Shown here piece by piece: positions 55,888 through 64,000 of a stretch of DNA of 64,000 nucleotides. A program made the position numbers and the translations under genes. The notes beneath the pieces were generated by a model, which worked only from the letters and a program-made list of their open reading frames with translations, was not told where the DNA came from and ran no database searches. Numbering within the stretch: position 1 is the first letter of the stretch; each line of letters starts with the position of its first letter. This stretch comes from Teratosphaeria epicoccoides. Lineage: Eukaryota > Ascomycota > Dothideomycetes > Mycosphaerellales > Teratosphaeriaceae. The stretch spans positions 1 through 64,000 of the forward strand of contig JADDMT010000082.1 of assembly GCA_021401465.1 (NCBI GenBank), written 5' to 3'.

Positions 55888-57459
55888 ATGTCTGCGGGTC
55901 TATACCGGAGCTTCTTCTTCTTTAATCAATTAATCAAGATCAATTAACCTGTCTTAGCTATAATAGCTTATATACTACAGACTAAGTTCGACGGTACTTA
56001 CTCTGCCCATAATTGTCGCTAATGTCGACGATGCCTTAACAACCTTAGTAGCCAAGCTACACACATCTCTCCTCCGCGTGTTAGTAAGGCGTCCCCTACC
56101 CGCGAGGTATGCGTGACTTATACTAACTAAAGCGTAGCCGAGATCGGCGTCAGCGGATTTAATGAGGGTAGTGTCTACGGCAATTATGTTAACTATAATA
56201 GCAAGCATCAAAAATGCTAAGACCTCCCTGAAGAGGTATACAGCGAGTATAACTAGCTCTGCTGTAACATCGATGACTTCTAGAGTACGCGCGACAAGGG
56301 GATTACTAAAGGCACTCCGACTATGAACAGGCTACAGGCTAAGTACCGCGAGGCACTCGCCTACCTACTTGGCGCCCTCTTGTGCTTTACCGCGACTACT
56401 AACTGATCTTATGGCAGTGTTTACTTCGACTCTCTGCTAACAGGCAAAAACGTTTGTCTAGGTCTGATCGTAGACTTAGTCTAGAAGATCTTCAAGGTAC
56501 TAACCGTTAGGGTCGAGACCTTTGCCATAGTACGCATATAGTGCGGGTACCCTCTAAGTATAAATGCTAACTTTCTCTACTAGGCTAACTTTAGCGTCGA
56601 GAAATATCCGACTAGCCGTTAGCGTTAGTAACTCGGGGCCCTTGCCTCTATTGACGATGACTTTAAGACGCGGATGATCCGCAAGAAGGTCATCAAGCAA
56701 TTCACTACTCCTGCTGCTAAGGCTACGCCCTAGCGCCATACCGAGAGACAGCCTACCTCTAAGCTAGTCCTAAGGACTAAGCCGTAAGTTACTTACTTAA
56801 ATCCTGTCGCGTGCGTATAGCTAACACATTATAGCGCCGCCGCCTACGCCGCCTTGACGCTGCTGTCTAAGAAGAAGAAGAAGGCTAGGGCCAAAATTAA
56901 GGTTAGCGACGAGGAAGCCGAACCTTCCCTGCTTGCGACCTATACTACGTCTGTCAAGACACTAAGGCACAAGCCTCTAGGCTAGATCTTTGAGGATGAG
57001 GAGGATGACGACGTCTAGGATACCTTCAGTCCTAATGTAATCCCTTCGCGCTATAGTGTCACTATACCGGTTACGCCTAAGGGGGACACCGAGTCTAATG
57101 ATGTAGTCGACACTCGTGTCAAGAAGCGCAAGATAATCTCGAGGGCCGAGCGCGACAGCCGTAATCGCGCTCGAGTCTCTTCGCCTTCTAATGCTAAGGA
57201 TAAGGTAGTCGTCGCGACTAGGCGTAGTAAGGCTGTCGCTAGTTCTCTAGCTACTATAGGCTCTAAAGACAAGCTCCCTTGTAACCTACTAAAGAAGAAG
57301 ATGCTAGCCTCTCTTCGTGGCGTTACTACCCCTGTCACTCATAGTCGCTTCAGGGTGTTTAGTAGACCCCGTGCAGGTAGGTAGTCCCTAGCGGACCGTA
57401 ACAAGAAAGACTCTCCTACTTCGGGTTTAGTCAGGAAGCCCCTAACTAGTAGTCGCTAA
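55888..57459 (+). pseudogene. Chromo-1d antisense accessory gene, ~523 codons, nuclear-type protein
   Basis: Plus-strand frame opposite to gag-pol. ATG 55888 is in one phase with the stop at 57459. Breaks are TAG/TAA, apart from one TGA near 56404 where Chromo-1b has no stop. N-terminus MSAGLYRSFFFF; a Cys-rich patch at about residues 46-55 (NCR.CRRCL); then CVTYTN, EIGVSGFNEGSVYGNYVNYN, YREALAYLLGAL and GLIVDLV.KIFKV. The C-terminal half is clearly nuclear in type: KKKKKARAKIKVSDEEAE, acidic FEDEEDDD, then VKKRKIISR and many Lys/Arg/Ser. Homologue in Chromo-1b. Own TATA box. No domain recognised; Cys patch plus basic tail suggests nucleic-acid binding. It lies between the pol end (57600) and the 3' LTR, tail to tail with pol. 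Confidence 0.68.
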
Positions 57460-57599
57460 GCATTAGCTACGAAGCTAATCTAAGCATGTCTCTTGTTCTC
57501 CTTAGGTTTATTCTAGGTATGCCTTTAGGCATTAATGATGTATGAATAGGGCGTTTGCTTCTTGTTATTACTCTGCGCGTTATGCACTACATACATGTG

Positions 57600-60500
57600 T
57601 TAAGAATTCTGCTCTAAAGCCCTTATCTTCCTACGAATCGACCTTCTTAAGCCCTGCTTACGCCTCCTCTACTCTTCGAATTCACGAATAGCTTCCGGAG
57701 CGTTCTTGTAGTCTTTAGCCGGAACCTATTATATGTACTTAGGTAGGTATCCTTTCTACTTTACTAGATAGTACGTTGCGCCCTTACGCCGCATACTGTC
57801 CTTAATACCCTTGACTTCCTACTCTTCGTTCTCTTCTGCTACTAGCATTAGGTCCGCGGGCTCTTCGCCCTCGCACTATACCTATAGTTTAAGTAGAGAT
57901 ACGTAGAAGACGTCATGTACACGATATGACGATAGTAACGATAGCCGGTACGCCTGCGAGCCTATTACGTCGCGTATCTAGAAGGGTCCGACGAACCTTA
58001 GCGTCATCTTCTTGCTTAGAAGTTTTAGCTTGAGATTCTTCGTTAACAGTAACACCTTCGTACTAACTACATACTACATCGGTTTAGCATAGGCGTTATT
58101 ATGTTTAATCTAGGATTCTAAGGCCTTTTTCTAGTATTCTATTAGCACCGAATGTACCTCGTGCATACGCCGCGCTAATTCCGCGGCAGCTAGCACCCTC
58201 TCCTTAGAAGACTCGTCCTAAGGCGGTTCTAGGTGTATTTCTAGATTAAAGCTATAAAGAATCTAAAATAGCGACATACGCATAGTAGCATGCATGCTAT
58301 TATTAACTACAAATTCCGCCATAGGAATTACGTCAGCCTAGGCATCCTGGTTCTTAGCGTAGTAGCACTAAAGGTACTACTCAAGAGTCTAGTTTATACG
58401 TTTAGTCTGACTATTAGTCTGTAGATAGAATGCTGTACTTAGGTAGTACTTAACACGCGCCTCAAACACAAATTCTTGCTAGTATTTACTAGTAAAGACA
58501 GAACCTCGATCTAATAGGATACTTCGGGGGACACTAAAGCGCTATATGACTTCGTCGCGAAGTAGTCGCGCAAGCTCGCTACTTGTGCATCTTTTCATAC
58601 ATAGGATGAAGACATTTATCTTAGAGTATTAGTCGACTACTACAAGGACAGTATTAACTACATTGCCTCTCTACTTTGCTAGCGGCAAATTAGTGATAAA
58701 ATCCATAGTCAAGTCCTGCTATAGTCTCTCTAGTAGTAGGAGTGCCTAAGCATCGCTATAGGGGCGATAGCGCCAAGATTTGCTAACCTAGCATGTCTAG
58801 CAGGATTTGACATAGTTAGAAACATCCTGTTCTAGCGTAGGCTACTAGTATTTACGTCTAAGAAGTACGTTTGTCTTCTCTGCGCCAAAATAGCCCGCGA
58901 GTTTATTGTCATGATAAATATAGAGGAGCTACGAACAGAGTACGTAGTTAGCGGGTACGTAGAGCCTATTGTCAAAGTACTACAAGTCACCTGACTTAGT
59001 CTAGTACTTCGGACTGCCTGCGGTGTCCTAGAGGGCTATACCCTTATTAATTAACTCCGGTTCTCGCTCTTGTAACCGCTAAATAAGTCTCGAGACTTCT
59101 TTAAAGGGTTCTTTAGACATTGCATGCTTACTACATGTAAGCTAGTTAACTACCGCACGGATCAAGCTAGACATAGTCGCTATAACTGCTAGATAGGGGG
59201 GTTCGTTACTAGCAGAGGCTATGAGGCCCTATTAGACCTGTAGTCGACCTACAAGAGAAGCTAACGACAGATCGCTACCCTAAACTACAAGCTTCGTTTG
59301 TAGCGTAAGGAGAAGCTGTTAGTTACCCTCCTCCCTAGTGTCGTAGTCTAGTCGTCGCGAAGGACTATTAGCTAGATTCGTCTTTCCGGAACGATGCTAG
59401 ATAACGAAGTCAAAGCTAGCGAGGAAAGTCGCCTACCTTGCTTGCTGACTACTTAGCTACTTCATGCCTATGAAGCCGCGAAGGTTGTTATAGTTAGTAA
59501 GTACCTTAATAGGGTACGCTACGCCTTCGAGGTAGTGTTAGTACTCCTTAAAGCCGTTAATAATAGCTAAAAGCTCTTAGTCGTAAGTCTTATAGTTAAG
59601 CTTAGCGCCCTGCATCTTCCGCGACTAGAAGGTAATCAGGTACTATCGCGTACTGCCTTCGTGCGACTAGAGCTGCGATATAATTGCGGCTATTACGAAT
59701 TTTGAAGCATTAGTCTCTATCTAGATCTTCGTAGCAAGGTCAAAGTGCCAAAGTATAGGCGTAGTTTAAAAGGCTGCTTTAAGTTTAGAGAAAGCCTTGC
59801 TCTAAGCCTCCTCCTAAGGCACTATCCCTAGCTTTTTTCCTTGAATCGCGCCCTTTGCGAGGGCTGTAAGAGGGGCCACGATCTTCGAGTAGGATTGTAT
59901 GAATCTGCGATAGAAGTTAGTAAATCCTAGGAATACCTGCACTTCTCGGAGGGTAGTCGGCTATAGCTACTCCGCGATTACAGACACCCTTTAGTCATCT
60001 ATGATGACTCCTTCCGTAGAGACGATGTATCCAAGAAACTTAATCCTATCCGTCAGGAATAAGCACTTCTTTAGGTTTGCGTATAGAGCGAACTTGCGGA
60101 GCTATTTAAGTACTATCCTTAGGTACCGAATATACTCCTCCTTTAAGTCGGAGTAGACTAGTATATCGTCTAAATATACTACGTAGCAGGTATTAACGAG
60201 GCTAGCTAGGGCCAGGTTAATATACGCTTAGAACGTTACTAGTACGTTAGTTAAGCTAAATAGTATTACTGTATACTTAAAGTGTCTGTACTATATTCAG
60301 AATATAGTCTTCTACTTGTCGCCCTTTCGGATTAGTATCTAGTAGTAGGCGTCCTTTAAGTCGATAGACAAGAAGATAGCAGCGCAACTAAGGCGGTCAA
60401 GCGTCTCGCTAATAAGTAGTAGGGGGCAGCGGTTTTTCTAGGTTACTACGTTAAGGCCCCTATAGTTAACGTATAGGCAGAGTATGTTGTCCTTCTTTAG

Positions 60501-62573
60501 GACGAACATAACTAACGCTCTAGCCTCGCTGTCACTTTGTCGGATCTACGCGTTCCTTTGCGCCTTGTAGAGGTAGTCTCAAAGTGTTTCGAGCTACGAT
60601 TCCGACATAGGGTATAGAGGTCAAGACAGAGAATTGTAACCCTCCTTAAGGTTAATCGCATGTTCCGCGTCTAGGGCCCGGGCATAGGCCGCAGCCTCTA
60701 CGTCGAAAATATCGGCGTATTCCTCTAACTTAGGCGGAAGGGTAACGTCTTCCTTGATGTTCTATATGCAGACTATATACATGCATTAGACCTTCTTCAT
60801 GTCCTTGTAGAAGCTATGTACATCACGTATCTATACTGCAGGAACTTCGCCTATAGAGCTATAGAACTAGTTGTTAGTAGCTCTATTAACAACGACTCCC
60901 TGCTTGTAGCGCTAAGGGCGGCCGAGTAGGAGCTCCTTTTAGGAACGTCTTTAGCGTAGAAGACTTCGTTAGTCTTGCGCACTTCTCCTGAGGAGTCCGC
61001 GAGTTAGAGGCGCACGTTATACGCGCCTTAAGCCGCTACGCCTTCGCCCCGAAAGGACTTCATAGTAGGTAGCAGGGCTCCTAGGATCGGCTTCAAACCG
61101 AGCTGTACGACTACCCTCTAGGGTATCACGTTAACCTCTATAAGGTCATCTAACATATAGTCTACTAGCTTAAGCGAGCCATTAACTCGGACCGTACTAG
61201 ATAGGCGCTAGGCAGGCCACGAGTCTACACTATTAGTAACAGACAGCTTAGATACCTGCGGTAGCTATTCGGTTGTCTTAGGCTTGTCCTTCTTTCGCCT
61301 CCCCTCTAGGGAGGTTTCGGACACCTTGCTTACCTTCTTCCTATTACTTCGTTTAGGACAGCAAGCTGCCTAGTAGTCCCTTACTCTACAGATGTAGTAG
61401 CTACTCAGAGGCTTCTCGCTACTATCTTTAGGCTTAGAGGGCTTACTTCTCTAGAATGAACTACCGCGTTAGGCGTGACCCTTAGGGCGCTTATAATAGC
61501 GGCCCTTTAGTAGGTCCTTAGGGCTTAAACGCTTATTATCCTTGCCGCCTGATTTCCTATTTCGCTTCAAGGTGATTTCTATACGTGTCGCAAGTAACAC
61601 GAGGTCTTGCCGAGTTATCGGAAGTTCATGAAAAGTCATGATTATATTCCGAAGATTGTTATCAAGTTTGACGAGCAAGTACTACACGCGTTACGTCTCG
61701 GTATAGGGTAGCATCTGTCCCTTAAGTGTAGCGAGGTAGGTAGCGAAGCTAGAGGTTATTTGTCCCTTCCCCTACTTAGCCTTCTTATACTTAACAGACA
61801 TAGTAAGGGCGCAATTCCCTAGATCCTTGACCTAGTCGACACAGAACTAGCGAAAGTCCGCCTATGTATACATTCTGTCATAGACCTGTATAAGGTCATA
61901 CCGCTTATGCTAATTGTTACGAGGTTCCTTCTCCTCTTCGAGCTACATTACACTAAAGGCGACTCGTTCGCCCTCTGTAGAATATCCGCATAGGTTAAGC
62001 ACGAAAACTGCCTTACATGCCTGCAAGAAAGTTCGAGCCTCCTTTAAGGTGTCTCCCTTAAACGGCTTCAGGTTACATGCGTTACAACTACCTCCTAGTT
62101 AGCCTACTATAGCCCTAAATTCAGGCACTAGGTTCGCGGGAACATGCAGAGAGTTTGCGCCTCCTAGTAAGTTGTCTTCGTAGGTCCCTAGTGTGAAATC
62201 TCGCTAGATTTCTTCGTCCGCTAGTTTATTAGTACTACTTATGGCGACGTCTTCGTCGTCCTCGCCGTTGTCGCTACTAGAAGCAGTGCGGCTCTAGCTC
62301 TAGTTTGTAAGGTAGTTCGCGACCTAATTAACAATCATGGCTACAAGGGCTAGGTTAATAGTCGGGGTTAGCTACGGTCCCTATACAGGGGGTCTATTAC
62401 CTTGTCCGCCGCGTAATTAGCCTCTAGCGGAACTGTCGCTTAATGTAGTGTTACTCGCAGGGGGTACTTCTACGGGCTAGTTACTTAGGCTAGCTTCGCT
62501 ATCGCGGGCGCTCGGGATAGCGCTCGCTACGCGTTAGTTACAAGTTCGTAGTACTCTAGACATATCGTAGTAT
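57600..62573 (-). pseudogene. Chromo-1d gag-pol polyprotein
   Basis: ATG 62573 to TAA 57600. Gag includes the uninterrupted basic stretch 61678-61469. RT catalytic YLDDILVYS lies at about 60150-60190. RNase H is at about 59450-59850 (TKNGSGR.../DYELLAI-type block). Integrase: zinc-binding CQTCQ near 58800, catalytic core TMDFITNLP, LLDRGSVFTSKYQQEF and the Glu helix QTLE.YLQ, about 58750-58350. A GPY/F region (LRFVGPF.IRDV) is near 57990. The C-terminal chromodomain at about 57640-57830 reads SMRRKGATYYLVK.KGYLP and VPAKDYKNAPEAIREFEE. Catalytic Asp-Asp-Glu residues are still present, but TAG/TAA codons and a few indels (about 10 nt in gag relative to Chromo-1a) break the frame. Confidence 0.9.
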
Positions 62574-62612
62574 TCTCTGCTAGACTGCAAAGTAGGGGGG
62601 AGAAAGCAGAAC

Positions 62613-62972
62613 TAATATAGATGTATATGCTATATAATATGGAAATATCTCGTAGTGTGACAGAGTAATCTGACCTTTTAGTAGGTACAAGATTACGCTG
62701 CTTTCTGCTTATCGCAGAGGTAGCGCTAAGGGTGCTTATAACCCCTGACGCTCCTTAATTAGGGAAAGCATGTCCAAGCCTAACCCCGCAGGGGTACTAT
62801 AGGGTTAGCGACGTAGAGGCGTCCTATGTCGACAACTAATCCCTCTTAGACGACATATGAGCTAACATATGTACGAAGGACCCCCTTGCTATATGTGGCA
62901 GGGTCACTACATGCTAAGGGTAGGCATTAGAACCTATGCGGTTCTAATAGCCCTCTAGTATTAACTGTATTA
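62613..62972 (-). repeat. Chromo-1d 5' LTR
   Basis: 360 bp, followed on the minus strand by CTGCTTTCTCCCCCC and gag. Target duplication GAACT follows at 62973-62977. Confidence 0.93.
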
Positions 62973-62977
62973 GAACT

Positions 62978-64000
62978 TAAAGCAGCTTTTTAAACTACGC
63001 CTATACTTTAGCACTTTAACTCTACTACGAAGATCTAAATAGAGACTAATGCTTCGAAATTTGTAATAGCCATAATTATATCGTAGCTCTAGTTACATAA
63101 AGGTAGTATGTAATAGTACCTAATTACCTTCTAGTCGCGGAAGATGCAGGGTACTTAGCTTAATTACAAGACTTACGACTAAGAGCTTTTAGCTATTGTT
63201 AACTGCTTTAAGGAGTACTAACACTACCTTAAAGGTGTAGCGTACCCTATTAAGGTACTTACTAATTATAACAACCTTTGCGGCTTTATAGCCATAAAGT
63301 AGCTAAGTAGTTAGCAAGCAAGGTAGGCAACTTTCCTCGCTAGCTTTAACTTTGTTATCTAGCATCGTTCTAGGAAGACGAATCTAGCTAATAGTCCTTC
63401 GCGATGACTAGACTATGACACTAGGGAGCAGGGTAACTAACAGCTCCTCCTTATACTACAGACAAAGCTTTTAGTATAGAGTAGTAACCTGTCGTTAGCT
63501 CCTCTTATAGGTTAACTATAGGTCTAATAGGGCCTTATAGCCTCTGCTAGCGTTAATCCCTCCTATCTAGTAGCTATAGCAACTATGTCTAGCTTAATCT
63601 ATGTAGTAGTTAACTAGCTTACATGTAGTAAACATGTAATGTCTAAAGAACCCTTTAAAGAAGTCTTGAGACTTATTTAGTAGTTACAAGAGTAAAAACT
63701 AGAGTTAATTAATAAGGGTGTAGCTAATATGCTAGACATACGGGTGCTAGCTACAGGCTTGGCATCACGTGACCTTGCGGATATTTCTCGGGTTACAGTA
63801 TGTGTGCATATGTAGCTAACTATAATTAGCCCTGTTACAGGACTAATTACTAAGCCTTTTAGCTATGTAGGGTAGTAGTAAAAGGTTAGCATACCTTCCC
63901 TATTAGGAGCCCTCTAGGATACCGCAGGTAGTCTAATGTACTAGACTAAGTCAGGCAATTTGTAGTACTTTAATAATAGGCTCTATATACCTACTAACTA
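62978..64000 (+). pseudogene. Chromo-1c RNase H and integrase start (continuation)
   Basis: Resumes the frame cut at 54804. RNase H reads YD.ELLAIVNCFKE, YLKGVAYPIKVLTNYNNL and GFIAIK. then LASFNFVI.HRSRKTN, matching the minus-strand Chromo-1d region 59240-59800. The integrase zinc-finger region begins near 63620. It is interrupted by the 181-bp element (63725-63905) and runs off the right edge. Confidence 0.85.
63725..63905. mobile_element. 181-bp short element, copy 2
   Basis: Same as 34641-34821, less damaged. It sits inside Chromo-1c pol: GTAGC before (63720-63724) and GGAGC after (63906-63910), a 5-bp duplication with one mismatch. The uninterrupted site in Chromo-1d reads TATAGCCCTCTAGG. 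Confidence 0.82.

Larger units (their letters stand above)
54805..62972 (-). mobile_element. Chromo-1d: complete chromovirus, 8.17 kb, nested in Chromo-1c
   Basis: Two 360-bp LTRs (54805-55164 and 62613-62972), target duplication AAACT (54800-54804) / GAACT (62973-62977, one G/A difference). Chromo-1c coding joins across the insertion (CTCTAAACT|TAAAGCAGC). Minus strand: gag 62573 to about 61250, then PR, RT, RNase H, integrase, chromodomain, ending 57600. Plus strand: antisense accessory frame 55888-57459. The most complete copy of the family. Confidence 0.94.

Noticed and set aside
55975..57338. Minus-strand frames 55975-56211, 56554-56739 and 57051-57338
   Set aside because: They are complements of the 55888-57459 frame, which has the start, length, TATA box and a homologous copy.
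1..64000. TAG as a sense codon (alternative genetic code), because in-frame TAG is so frequent at Gln positions
   Set aside because: TAG also replaces TGG (Trp), TAA replaces CAA, and Cys/His turn to Tyr; the intact carrier gene uses CAG and ends in TAG. CpA-directed mutation explains all of it.

Overview
The window looks like a repeat-rich, repeat-induced-point-mutation (RIP) damaged compartment of a filamentous ascomycete (Pezizomycotina-type) genome. Introns are short (50-66 bp) with GTATGT/GTAAGT-type donors and TACTAAC/TGCTAAC branch points, the retroelements are fungal chromoviruses and a Copia, and nearly every mobile-element reading frame is broken by TAG or TAA but hardly ever by TGA. 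CTAG is everywhere and CAG/CTG are scarce, as expected of CpA-to-TpA mutation on both strands. The only undamaged gene is a peroxisomal adenine-nucleotide-carrier (ANT1/PMP47-type) gene at 31.7-33.0 kb, in a unique island of about 2 kb.

Layout. 1-1554: 5' end of a minus-strand chromovirus ('Chromo-1a') running off the left edge. 1555-9557: an older chromovirus fragment ('Chromo-2b') split by a complete related copy, Chromo-2a (1749-8539, TSD ATAGG). 9558-31025: the 3' part of a third chromovirus ('Chromo-3a', LTR 30624-31025) whose integrase reading frame is split by a DNA transposon of about 19.8 kb ('Plavaka-1', 9859-29647). Plavaka-1 has terminal inverted repeats, many copies of a palindromic motif, a Plavaka-type transposase and several cargo genes: a MYND finger, a SNF2-like helicase, a 710-codon unknown and others. 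31.2-33.3 kb: carrier gene. 33.6-34.8 kb: AT-rich LTR relics and a small 181-bp element. 34988-43466: a complete Copia element with TSD ACTAT. 44.1-51.8 kb: LTR relic, then Chromo-3b (minus) split by Chromo-1b (44906-50350, TSD CTTTT), whose 3' LTR is itself split by a 442-bp solo LTR (TSD AGAAA). 51820-64000: Chromo-1c, split by complete Chromo-1d (54805-62972, TSD AAACT/GAACT) and by a second 181-bp element.

The main biological observation is that all four LTR-retrotransposon families carry an extra, unrelated open frame ANTISENSE to gag-pol, between the end of pol and the 3' LTR. Three of these have a TATA box 60-85 bp before the ATG, and one is spliced. The second is the giant Plavaka-like transposon with its repeated 15-bp motif, 94-bp tandem array, 69-bp-arm hairpin and cargo. 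Element names are labels for this window only. All calls rest on reading the sequence by eye; no database search was run.
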